From NCBI RefSeq assembly GCF_014652635.1, contig NZ_BMZE01000001.1, positions 1,064,051-1,128,050 on the forward strand: 64,000 nt of DNA, given 5' to 3'. The DNA comes from Devosia pacifica (lineage in GTDB: Bacteria > Pseudomonadota > Alphaproteobacteria > Rhizobiales > Devosiaceae). Under the pieces are notes generated by a model. It worked only from the letters and a program-made list of their open reading frames with translations. It did no database searches and was not told where the DNA came from. Of the stretch, positions 9,028 through 17,142 are shown piece by piece (positions within the stretch are counted from its first letter, which is position 1; every line of letters starts with the position of its first letter). Both the position numbers and the translations under genes were made by a program.

Positions 9028-10314
9028 CTATGATTTGACAGGGTCGCCGGCGACATACACTGCGCTGACTGAGCGATCATCTCCAAGTGTTTGCAGTACG
9101 AACAACTCTTCGACAAGACTCTGCGCTGTCTGCATGCGGCTGGCCATGACCGGCGTGGCGGTGGCATCGAGCACGACGAGGTCTGCATCACTGCCAGGCT
9201 CCAGCGTGCCGATCCGGTCTTCAAGCGAAAGCGCGCGCGCATTGCCCAGCGTCGCCATATAAAATGAGGACAGCGGATCGAGCCGCTGGCCGCGCAATTG
9301 CAGCACCTTATAGCCTTCATCCAGGGTGCGCAGCATCGAGAAGCTGGTGCCGCCCCCGGTATCGGTCGCAACGGCAGTCCGCACACCTGCAGCCCGAAGG
9401 CCATCTCTATCGAACAGCCCGCTGCCAAGAAAAAGATTCGACGTTGGGCAGAACACCGCGACTGCTCCGGTCTCCGCTAAAACACTGCGCTCTCGCGAAG
9501 ACAGATGGATGGCGTGCCCCATCAGACTCTTTCGTCCCAACAGCCCATAGTCTTCGTAGATGCCGGTATAGTCCCTTGCGGTAGGGTAGAGTTCGGCAGC
9601 GTACTCAATCTCGGCGTTGTTCTCGCTCAAATGGGTCTGCAGGTAGCAATCGGGATGTTCGGCAACCAGTGCTTGCGCCGCTTCCATCTGCTCCGATGTC
9701 GAGGTCAGCGCGAAACGCGGAGAGATGGCATAGAGCGAACGCGCCTTGCCGTGCCATCGGGCAATAAGCGACTTGGTTTCGTCGTAGCTCGACTGGGCCG
9801 TATCGCACAGCGCTTCGGGCGCATTGCGATCCATCATAACCTTGCCGCCGATCATCAGCATGTTGCGCCGCTCGGCTTCAGCGAAATAAGCCTCGGCGGA
9901 CTGCGCATGTACCGAACAATATGCGACCGCGGTGGTCGTGCCTTGCCGGATCAACTCGTCAAAAAACAGCGCCGCAACGGACGCAGCATGCCCCTGCTGC
10001 GCGAATTTCTGCTCTTCAACGAAGGTGTAGGTATTGAGCCACTCCAGCAAATCGCCGGCATAAGACGCGATCATCTGCATTTGCACATAGTGCAGATGCG
10101 TATCGATGAAACCTGGCAGGATCAGGTTCGGCCGGTGATCGATGACGTCTAGCCCGGCCAAACCTGCCGGATCGAACTCTTCGACGGAGATAATTCGCCC
10201 ATCCTCAATCGAGATGGCACCATCTTCGTAGTACCGATAGCTGGCGACATCATCGACGCCTTGCGGTTCCAACACAAAACTCAGCACACGCCCGCGAACA
10301 ACCCTGCGGCTCAT
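9028..10314 (-). CDS. guaD: Guanine deaminase
   Basis: 428 aa from ATG 10314. Converts guanine to xanthine. Amidohydrolase metal ligands are visible: HLH in [13 protein letters not shown] in LQTHLSENN, H in GHAIHLS and D in TDTGGGTS, all characteristic of GuaD. The start codon overlaps the stop of puuD as ATGA, which supports this start over a longer upstream frame and implies translational coupling. It is the last gene of the ten-gene purine operon. Its xanthine product is the substrate of XdhABC, encoded at the other end of the same operon. Confidence 0.94.
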   Translation of the reverse strand: MSRRVVRGRVLSFVLEPQGVDDVASYRYYEDGAISIEDGRIISVEEFDPAGLAGLDVIDHRPNLILPGFIDTHLHYVQMQMIASYAGDLLEWLNTYTFVEEQKFAQQGHAASVAALFFDELIRQGTTTAVAYCSVHAQSAEAYFAEAERRNMLMIGGKVMMDRNAPEALCDTAQSSYDETKSLIARWHGKARSLYAISPRFALTSTSEQMEAAQALVAEHPDCYLQTHLSENNAEIEYAAELYPTARDYTGIYEDYGLLGRKSLMGHAIHLSSRERSVLAETGAVAVFCPTSNLFLGSGLFDRDGLRAAGVRTAVATDTGGGTSFSMLRTLDEGYKVLQLRGQRLDPLSSFYMATLGNARALSLEDRIGTLEPGSDADLVVLDATATPVMASRMQTAQSLVEELFVLQTLGDDRSVSAVYVAGDPVKS

Positions 10315-11534
10315 CTGCCCGAACCTTCGAGATACCACTCGACCAGCAGCGCACGCTCGTCGCTCGTCATCTCTGTCAGGTTGCCGGGCGGCATGGCATG
10401 GCTCCATCCGGCCTGCATGACGATCTGATGCGCTGCGTTGGCAACAGCGATATCGTTGTCGAGAATAACGTTCTTCGGTGCCTGACGAACGCCCGGCCAC
10501 ACGGGCTCTGCCGTGTGGCACATCGAACACCGTGTCTGAACGGTCTGGCTCGCCGCCGCGAAATGCTCTGCCGCCATGAACGGCTCTGCGCCGCGCGAAG
10601 CGACATCAGCGGCTGAACCGTAAAGTTTTGGCCCCGTCGAGAGCCAGGCGATGATGACCATCAGGATCACGGCCGCAGCCCATGTCCAGTGCGGGTTGCC
10701 CTTGCCGGCGTGCCTGGTGTTGAAATAATGCCGGATAACGACGCCGACGAGAAAAATCAGTGCCGCGATCAACCAGTTCCACTGCGTGGCAAACGCCAGA
10801 GGGTAGTGGTTGGACAACATGAAGAAGATGACGGGCAGCGTCAGATAGTTATTGTGAAGGCTGCGCTGCTTGGCAATACGCCCATACTTCGCGTCCGGTG
10901 TGCGCCCGGCCTTGAGATCGGCGACCACAATCTTCTGGTTGGGAATGATGATCATGAACACGTTGGCGCTCATGATGGTGGCGGTAAACGCGCCCATATG
11001 CAGCAGCGCAGCGCGCCCGGTGAAGACCTGCGTGTAGCCCCAAGCCATTGCCGTCAGCAGCGCGAACAGCACCAGCATCAGCCCGTTCTGGCTGTTGCCG
11101 AGCGGCGATTTGCACAGCGTGTTGTAGATGAGAAACCCGCCGGCAATCGAGCCGAGCGAAATCAGGATACCGGCCCAACCTGGCACATCCAGCACATTGC
11201 GATCGATCAGATAAAGATCAGCGCCAACGTAGTAGACGATTACGAGCACCGAAAAGCCGGAGAGCCACGTGGCATAGCTTTCCCACTTGAACCACGTCAG
11301 GTGTTCCGGCAGAAAATCCGGCGCCACCAAATACTTCTGTATGTGGTAAAAGCCGCCACCATGCACCTGCCATTCTTCGCCATGGGCGCCCGGGGGCAGG
11401 CTCGGAGTCTTTCTCAGCCCGAGATCAAGGGCGATAAAATAGAACGAGGAGCCGATCCACGCGATCGCAGTGATCACGTGCAGCCAGCGTGCTGAAAAGC
11501 TCAGCCACTCCCAGAGAATTGCGTATTCGCCCAT
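10311..11534 (-). CDS. puuD: Membrane urate hydroxylase with C-terminal cytochrome c domain
   Basis: 407 aa. Oxidises urate to 5-hydroxyisourate and passes electrons to the respiratory chain, so no H2O2 is made. The N-terminal ~300 residues hold about eight membrane helices, beginning with ILWEWLSFSARWLHVITAI. The C-terminal ~90 residues carry one haem site, CSMCH at about residues 337-341, and a distal Met candidate in HAMPPGN. This matches the PuuD family, which replaces soluble uricase in many Alphaproteobacteria. It lies between the transporter genes and guaD. A hairpin separates it from the upstream binding-protein gene. Confidence 0.94.
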   Translation of the reverse strand: MGEYAILWEWLSFSARWLHVITAIAWIGSSFYFIALDLGLRKTPSLPPGAHGEEWQVHGGGFYHIQKYLVAPDFLPEHLTWFKWESYATWLSGFSVLVIVYYVGADLYLIDRNVLDVPGWAGILISLGSIAGGFLIYNTLCKSPLGNSQNGLMLVLFALLTAMAWGYTQVFTGRAALLHMGAFTATIMSANVFMIIIPNQKIVVADLKAGRTPDAKYGRIAKQRSLHNNYLTLPVIFFMLSNHYPLAFATQWNWLIAALIFLVGVVIRHYFNTRHAGKGNPHWTWAAAVILMVIIAWLSTGPKLYGSAADVASRGAEPFMAAEHFAAASQTVQTRCSMCHTAEPVWPGVRQAPKNVILDNDIAVANAAHQIVMQAGWSHAMPPGNLTEMTSDERALLVEWYLEGSGR

Positions 11535-11556
11535 GATCAGCCCGCTTGCATAAGAA

Positions 11557-11578
11557 GAGGCGGAGCGAGCCCCGCCTC
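11557..11578 (-). promoter_or_regulatory. Intergenic hairpin between the BMP binding-protein gene and puuD
   Basis: GAGGCGG (11557-11563) and CCGCCTC (11572-11578) pair over 7 bp with an 8-base loop. Read on the minus strand the stem is followed by TTCTTAT rather than a clean U-run. It is likely an mRNA-stabilising or partial-termination hairpin that leaves the binding-protein message in excess over puuD-guaD. Confidence 0.5.
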
Positions 11579-11603
11579 CTAGTCATGATGGAGTGCCGGC
11601 CGA

Positions 11604-12695
11604 TCAGGCGGGCGGGTTCACGCCTTCGACGTACCAGTCGATGGTCAGCATCTGCTCGTCGGTCATCGTCTGGCCTTCCTCGATACGGACATTGCCTTCG
11701 GTATCGCGGATCGGGCCGGTCCAGATGTCGCTGGTGCCCTCGATGATCTCCTGCTTGACGCGTTCAGCGTCAGCGACAACATCTTCCGGCACCTTCTCAC
11801 CATACGGCCCGATCACAACCTCGCCCTCGGCAAGGCCGGGCCAGACGTCTTCCGACACCCATGTGCCATCGATAACTTCGCGGGCGGTCGCGATGTAGTG
11901 CGGCGCCCAATTGTCGATGATCGATGTCAGCTGTGCGTCAGGCGCGAACCTGCTCATGTCTGCACCCTGGCCGAAGCCGCCGACGATGCCGCGCTCCTGA
12001 GCAACCTGAAGGGCCGCCGGGCCATCGGTGTGCTGCGCGATGATGTCGATACCCTGATCGATCATTGCACGGGCCGCGTCGGCTTCGCGCGCAGGATTGT
12101 TCCAGGTGGAGATAAACACCGGCGTCATGGTGAACTCCGGATTGATCTTGCGCGCAGCCAGAGTGAACGAGTTGATGCCAAGCACGACTTCCGGGATCGG
12201 GAAGGAGCCGATATAGCCGGCCTGACCGGTCTCGGACATATGCCCGGCAATGGTGCCGCACACTGCCCGGCCCTCATGGAACCGTGCATTGTAGGTGGCT
12301 ACGTTGTCGGCGCGCTGGTAGCCGGTTGCGTGCTCGAACTTCACATCCGGGAACTGCTGGGCCACCTTGAGCACATAGTCCCCGTACCCGAAGCTGGTAG
12401 CGAAGATCAGCTTGTTGCCGGCCTGCGCGAAGTCGCGCAACACGCGCTCTGCGTCGGGGCCCTCGGGAACATTCTCGATATAGGTCGTCTCGACCATGTC
12501 GCCGAGTTCTTCCTCAAGCGCCAGCCGCGCCTGATTGTGCGCGTAGTTCCAGCCATTGTCGTTGATCGTGCCGATATACATGAACGCCACCTTGAGCGGC
12601 GTTTCGGCCTGTGCGAAGGCGCGTCCGCCCACCAACGGCAAGGCCATGGCGCTGCCGCCGAGCATCAGCGCTGTTCGACGATTGATCCTGATCAT
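11604..12695 (-). CDS. BMP-family ABC transporter substrate-binding protein (nucleoside/nucleobase type)
   Basis: 363 aa periplasmic binding protein of the Med/BMP family that captures purine nucleosides or related nucleobases. The N-terminus has a twin-arginine-like RINRRTALMLGG followed by a hydrophobic stretch and an AFAQA cleavage site near residue 29. Family hallmarks are FMYIGTINDNGWNYAHNQ near the mature N-terminus and IIAQHTDGPAA in the second lobe. It follows its permease genes by 37 bp. Its place inside an operon of xanthine/urate genes suggests uptake of xanthine, urate or nucleosides. The exact ligand is not visible from sequence. Confidence 0.9.
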   Translation of the reverse strand: MIRINRRTALMLGGSAMALPLVGGRAFAQAETPLKVAFMYIGTINDNGWNYAHNQARLALEEELGDMVETTYIENVPEGPDAERVLRDFAQAGNKLIFATSFGYGDYVLKVAQQFPDVKFEHATGYQRADNVATYNARFHEGRAVCGTIAGHMSETGQAGYIGSFPIPEVVLGINSFTLAARKINPEFTMTPVFISTWNNPAREADAARAMIDQGIDIIAQHTDGPAALQVAQERGIVGGFGQGADMSRFAPDAQLTSIIDNWAPHYIATAREVIDGTWVSEDVWPGLAEGEVVIGPYGEKVPEDVVADAERVKQEIIEGTSDIWTGPIRDTEGNVRIEEGQTMTDEQMLTIDWYVEGVNPPA

Positions 12696-12732
12696 CTGTT
12701 TCTCCTGATAATGATGACTGCCCCTGAATACG

Positions 12733-13662
12733 CTAGCTGCTGGGAATGAAGGGTTTGCCCAGGCAGGCCGGCGCGCTGGTGCTGCCCGATCGCCGCATCG
12801 AGATCAGCACCAAAACGAGAATTGTCGCGAGATATGGCATTGCGGCCCAAAGTTCCGCCGGGATTGCCGAAAGCGGCCCACCCCCTGCCTTCGAATAGAG
12901 TTCCATGGTCATCACAAGACCAAACAGATACGCACCCGCCAGCAGCCTGAACGGGCGCCACGAGGCAAAGACCACAAGCGCGACAGCAATCCAGCCGCCC
13001 CCGGCTGTCATCCGTTCGGCCCATTGCGGCGTCAACAGCAGCGGGAATGCGGCGCCGGCAATTCCAGCCATCGCCCCGCCAAAGGCCACCGCGGCATAAC
13101 GCACGCCGATAACGGAATAGCCGAGCGAGTGCGCCGAGTGATCGTTCTCCCCGACGGCGCGCAGGATCATCCCGGCGCGCGAGCGATTGAGGAACCACCA
13201 GCAGGCAACCACCATCAACAGCGAGAAGTAAACCAGCGGCGAGTGCCCGAACACCAGCCGAAGCACCTGATGCCCGACAAGTTCTGGCGGAAAAATGGAG
13301 CGGAAGAGTTCCACCGGCTGCGCCGAGTAGTTTTGTCCCGCAAGGGCAGAAAATCCCGTTCCGAAAATTGTCAGCGCCAGCCCGGTAGCGGTCTGGTTGG
13401 CGGATAGCGAGAGTGTCAGCACGGCGAAGATCAGCGAGGACAGTAACCCCGCGATTGCAGCCACAAAGACTGCCAGCCAAGGATTTCCTGTCGTGAACAT
13501 GACGATGAAGCCCGTGACCGCTCCGATCAGCATCATGCCCTCGACACCGAGGTTGAGAACACCCGATCGCTCGACCACGAGTTCGCCGGTCGCAGCGAGA
13601 AGGATGGGTGTTGCGGCGCCGATAACTGTCATGCAGATCGCGATCAGCAGGTCCATGCTCAT
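12733..13662 (-). CDS. ABC transporter permease, BMP-type (second permease)
   Basis: 309 aa, about eight hydrophobic segments, of the branched-chain-amino-acid/nucleoside permease superfamily (NupQ/YufQ-like). The conserved VLNLGVEGMMLIGA near residue 35 and the ATPase-contact region near GENDHSAHSLGYSV are present. Its ATG overlaps the stop of the preceding permease by 4 bp. It should form the membrane channel with the upstream permease and take energy from the double-ABC ATPase two genes before it. Confidence 0.9.
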   Translation of the reverse strand: MSMDLLIAICMTVIGAATPILLAATGELVVERSGVLNLGVEGMMLIGAVTGFIVMFTTGNPWLAVFVAAIAGLLSSLIFAVLTLSLSANQTATGLALTIFGTGFSALAGQNYSAQPVELFRSIFPPELVGHQVLRLVFGHSPLVYFSLLMVVACWWFLNRSRAGMILRAVGENDHSAHSLGYSVIGVRYAAVAFGGAMAGIAGAAFPLLLTPQWAERMTAGGGWIAVALVVFASWRPFRLLAGAYLFGLVMTMELYSKAGGGPLSAIPAELWAAMPYLATILVLVLISMRRSGSTSAPACLGKPFIPSS

Positions 13663-14744
13663 GTCGTTGCTCCTCTGGGCGAGGTGCTGACGCTGCGCAC
13701 GCGATAGCGCACCAGAAGATCTGCCGCGAGCAACAGGAAAAGGATCAGAGCCTGGAAAATCCCGCTCGCTGCGTTCGGAAGGCCGATGGTGGTTTGTGCC
13801 AGTTCGCCGCCGACGAAGGTGATTGCCAGAACGAGCGAGGCAAAGATCACCCCGATGGGATTCAGCCGCCCCAGAAAGGCGGCGATGATCGCCGTATAGC
13901 CGTAATTCGTCGGAAAGCCCGGTACCAGACGCTGAAACGGGCCCGAAACCTCAAGCATGCCGGCGAAACCGGCGAGACCACCGCTGATCAACAATGCCAG
14001 CCAGATCGTGCGCGTGTGGCTGAACCCGCCATAGCGCGCAGCCTGCGGCGCCGCGCCGACGACACGAACCTGAAAGCCCATCAGCGACCGCTTCATCACA
14101 AACCAGCCGATGATTGCCACAACGATCGCGATCGGGACGCCGACATGGACAATCGTTCCCGGTATCAGCGTCGGCAAACGTGCCGCTTCCGAAAACAGAC
14201 GCGTCTGCGGAAAGCCCATGCCCATCGGATCTTTCCAGGGCGCCCGCACCAGGTAATAAACCAGTTGAACCGAGGCGTAGGTCAACATCAGGCTGGTGAG
14301 GATCTCGTTGACGCCGAGCCTAGTGCGCAGGAATGCGGGGATGGCCGCATAGGCCATGCCGCCAACAGCGCCTGCCAACGCCATCAATGGCAGGATCCAC
14401 CACCCCGACATGCCATAGGTCGCAAGCGCCACGCCGGTAGCAAAAACGCCGCCAACCACGTATTGCCCTTCTGCACCGATATTCCAGACATTGGCCCGGT
14501 AGCAGACGGCCAGACCCACGCCGATAATGATGAGGGGCGCGGCCTTGATCGCTAGATCCTGCCACTTGTAGCTATTGGTCAGCGGCGTCAGAAAGATCTC
14601 GCGTACCGCCGCGATACCGTCATAGCCGATTGCCGCGAAGATCGTCGCGCCGATAATCATGGCCAGCACCACAGCGAGCACCGGCGCTGCATAAAGCATG
14701 ATGCGGCTGGGTTCGGCGCGTTTCTCAAGCCGATACTGCAACAT
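13659..14744 (-). CDS. ABC transporter permease, BMP-type (first permease)
   Basis: 361 aa from ATG 14744, which has GGGGGA a few bases upstream. A longer frame reaches 14789, but that would extend deeper into the ATPase gene. The protein has about nine hydrophobic segments, the conserved NVWNIGAEGQYVVGG and the cytoplasmic loop VGAAPQAARYGGFSH, as in NupP/YufP-type nucleoside permeases. It overlaps the end of the ATPase gene by 20 bp and the start of the second permease by 4 bp, so the three are translationally coupled. Confidence 0.9.
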   Translation of the reverse strand: MLQYRLEKRAEPSRIMLYAAPVLAVVLAMIIGATIFAAIGYDGIAAVREIFLTPLTNSYKWQDLAIKAAPLIIIGVGLAVCYRANVWNIGAEGQYVVGGVFATGVALATYGMSGWWILPLMALAGAVGGMAYAAIPAFLRTRLGVNEILTSLMLTYASVQLVYYLVRAPWKDPMGMGFPQTRLFSEAARLPTLIPGTIVHVGVPIAIVVAIIGWFVMKRSLMGFQVRVVGAAPQAARYGGFSHTRTIWLALLISGGLAGFAGMLEVSGPFQRLVPGFPTNYGYTAIIAAFLGRLNPIGVIFASLVLAITFVGGELAQTTIGLPNAASGIFQALILFLLLAADLLVRYRVRSVSTSPRGATT

Positions 14745-16290
14745 CGTCCCCCGCCACGATCCGCGTTTCCTGAGATGTGCCGTGCACACCCCCCATCAGA
14801 AGGCCAATCTCCTCGATCGAAATGCCATCGACATCGAGCGGCTGGCTGAGATGCCCATCATTGATGACCGCCAACCGATCGGACAGCGTGAGCAGTTCAT
14901 CCAGATCCTGACTGATTACCACGATGGCAGAGCCGGCTGCGGCCAGATTCACCAGCGCTTGCCGGATCGCAGTGGCGGCGCCCGCATCGACCCCCCATGT
15001 CGGCTGGCTCACCACCAGCACGGTCGGGCTTTGCAGGATTTCGCGGCCCATGATGTATTTTTGAAGGTTACCGCCTGAGAGCGATCCAGCCAGCGCTTCG
15101 GGCCCCAGCGCCTTGACTGCGAACTCCGCGATCACCTCGCCGGTATAGTTGCGCGCGGCGCCAGAATTGATCAGCCCACTCCCCACGAGGCCCTTGCGGT
15201 CTCGTGCTGTCAAAACGCTGTTGTCGGAAAGGGTGAACTCGGACACAGCAGCATGCCCGTTGCGCTCCTCGGGAACCGCACATAAGCCGAGCTTTCGACG
15301 TTGCGTCGTGCCGAGTAGACCAAGCGGGTGGCCGTCGAGGGTGATCGCCTCGCTGTCGGCACCACGCACCTCACCTGATAATGCGTCGAGAAGCGCGTTC
15401 TGGCCATTGCCGGCAACTCCGGCGATCCCGAAGATCTCACCAGCCCGGACCGAAAAGCTCACATCGGCAACCGCGACCCCGAACTCGTCTTCAGACTTCG
15501 TCGAAAGCCGGCTTACCACCAGCTTTGGCTCGCCAAATTGCCGCGATGCGTTCTTTTCGACGTCCGCAAGACTGGTGCCGATCATCTTTTCGGCCATCGA
15601 GCGCGACGTTTCCTCAGCCGGATCGCATGTCGCCACAACCTTGCCACCACGCAGAATGGTCGCGCTATCGCACAGCGCTTTGATCTCATCGAGCTTGTGC
15701 GAAATGTAAAGGATCGAGCAGCCTTCAGAGGCGAGCTGGCGCAGCGTGCCGAACAGTTGATCCACCTCCTGCGGCGTCAGCACCGAGGTCGGCTCGTCCA
15801 TAATCAGCAGTTTCGGCGACAACAGCAGCGCCCGCACGATCTCGATACGCTGGCGCTCGCCCACGGACAAAGTCGAGACGATCCGGTGCGGATCGAGCTT
15901 CAGACCATAGGTTTCAAGCACCGCCCGAATGCGCTTTTCCAGCTCGCGCGACGGGATTTTCGCATCCATCCCCAGAGCAATGTTCTCGAGCACCGATAAG
16001 GCCTCGAACAGCGAAAAATGCTGGAAGACCATGCCGATCCCGAGACGTCGCGCCTGCTTGGGATTGTCGATGCGCACAGCTTCGCCATTCCAGCGGATCG
16101 TGCCGGCGTCCTGGCTCATGATGCCGTAGATCATCTTGACGAGAGTGGACTTGCCGGCACCGTTCTCGCCCAGCAGCGCGTGGATCTTGCCCGGCTGCAC
16201 GGAAAAGCTGACATTATCGTTAGCCAGCACTCCGGGAAAAGCCTTGGTAATGCCCTCGAGCGCGAGCCGCGCCGGCATATTAGCGTCCAT
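14725..16290 (-). CDS. Double-domain ABC ATPase of a BMP-type nucleoside/nucleobase importer
   Basis: 521 aa with two fused nucleotide-binding domains (NupO/YufO or RbsA-like layout). The first domain has the Walker A GENGAGKST near residues 37-45, signature LSVGERQRIEI and Walker B LLIMDEPTSVL. The second has the usual degenerate Walker A GVAGNGQNALL and signature LSGGNLQKYIMGRE. It starts one base after the xdhC stop, so it is part of the purine operon. It should power uptake through the two downstream permeases. Confidence 0.93.
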   Translation of the reverse strand: MDANMPARLALEGITKAFPGVLANDNVSFSVQPGKIHALLGENGAGKSTLVKMIYGIMSQDAGTIRWNGEAVRIDNPKQARRLGIGMVFQHFSLFEALSVLENIALGMDAKIPSRELEKRIRAVLETYGLKLDPHRIVSTLSVGERQRIEIVRALLLSPKLLIMDEPTSVLTPQEVDQLFGTLRQLASEGCSILYISHKLDEIKALCDSATILRGGKVVATCDPAEETSRSMAEKMIGTSLADVEKNASRQFGEPKLVVSRLSTKSEDEFGVAVADVSFSVRAGEIFGIAGVAGNGQNALLDALSGEVRGADSEAITLDGHPLGLLGTTQRRKLGLCAVPEERNGHAAVSEFTLSDNSVLTARDRKGLVGSGLINSGAARNYTGEVIAEFAVKALGPEALAGSLSGGNLQKYIMGREILQSPTVLVVSQPTWGVDAGAATAIRQALVNLAAAGSAIVVISQDLDELLTLSDRLAVINDGHLSQPLDVDGISIEEIGLLMGGVHGTSQETRIVAGDDVAVSA

Positions 16291-17142
16291 CTACGGCTCC
16301 CCATACTCGGTGGCCGGCGCACGCGCTTCAGAAACTTCCCGGCGACCAATCTGGACCATAATTTCCGAAGCCGCCAGTGCCGCAATAACCTCGGGCCGCT
16401 TATCCCCAAGACCTTGCGCGCCGATCGGTAGAAAAAGCCTGGAAAGGTCGGCGTCGCTTCCGCCTTCGGACCGGTACCAGCTCGAAAACCGCGCACGCTT
16501 GGTTTGTGAGCCGACCATGCCGACATAGGGCGCATCTGTGCGCGCCAACGCCTCCTTGCCAATCATGAAATCGAGCGCATGGTCATGCGTCAGGATGACG
16601 AAGGAGCTGTTGCGCGGTGCCGAGCGAACAACTGCCTCCGGCAACGGCGCGGAGACCGCTTCTATGCCCTGCGGTACGCCCTCCAGCGCGTCGCGCCGTG
16701 TGTCGATGACATGCCCCTGAACCGGTAGCAGCAAGAGACACCGCGCAAGCGCGCACCCGACATGCCCGGCGCCGAAAACATAGACATGCGGACGGGCCGA
16801 AGCGTCCTGTTGCAGCCGTCTCGCCAGACTTTCGGCTACAACTGCAGTGCACGGATAAAGCTTGATCTCAACCCGGCCACCACAGCACTGGCCGATCTCC
16901 GGCCCCAGCGGCACATCAAGGGTAGCATCCCCTGTCCCACTCGCCATAATCCGTCGCGCATGGTCGATCACCATATATTCAAGCGCGCCACCGCCAATGG
17001 TGCCGAAGATTTCACGGCGCCCAACCAGCATGAAAGTACCGGCTGCGCGCGGGCTTGATCCCCGCACTTTCGTCAGTTCAGCCACAATTGCAGCCGGCTC
17101 CCGCCCAAGAAAGGCTCTGAGATCCGGCGCGGCAATGCTCAT
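16291..17142 (-). CDS. xdhC: Xanthine dehydrogenase accessory protein
   Basis: 283 aa, normal for XdhC. The family binds molybdenum cofactor, supports its sulfuration and delivers it to XdhB. The N-terminal domain contains RGSSPRAAGTFMLV and the IGGGALEY motif, followed by GPEIGQCCGGRVEI with the conserved cysteine pair. The C-terminal half is Rossmann-like, starting at VFGAGHVGCALARC. The start overlaps the xdhB stop by 4 bp. There is no separate mobA-like gene nearby. Confidence 0.94.
   Translation of the reverse strand: MSIAAPDLRAFLGREPAAIVAELTKVRGSSPRAAGTFMLVGRREIFGTIGGGALEYMVIDHARRIMASGTGDATLDVPLGPEIGQCCGGRVEIKLYPCTAVVAESLARRLQQDASARPHVYVFGAGHVGCALARCLLLLPVQGHVIDTRRDALEGVPQGIEAVSAPLPEAVVRSAPRNSSFVILTHDHALDFMIGKEALARTDAPYVGMVGSQTKRARFSSWYRSEGGSDADLSRLFLPIGAQGLGDKRPEVIAALAASEIMVQIGRREVSEARAPATEYGEP

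Noticed and set aside
11557..11578. Full transcription terminator between the BMP gene and puuD
   Set aside because: The stem is short and is not followed by a continuous U-run; puuD and guaD have no separate promoter that I can see.
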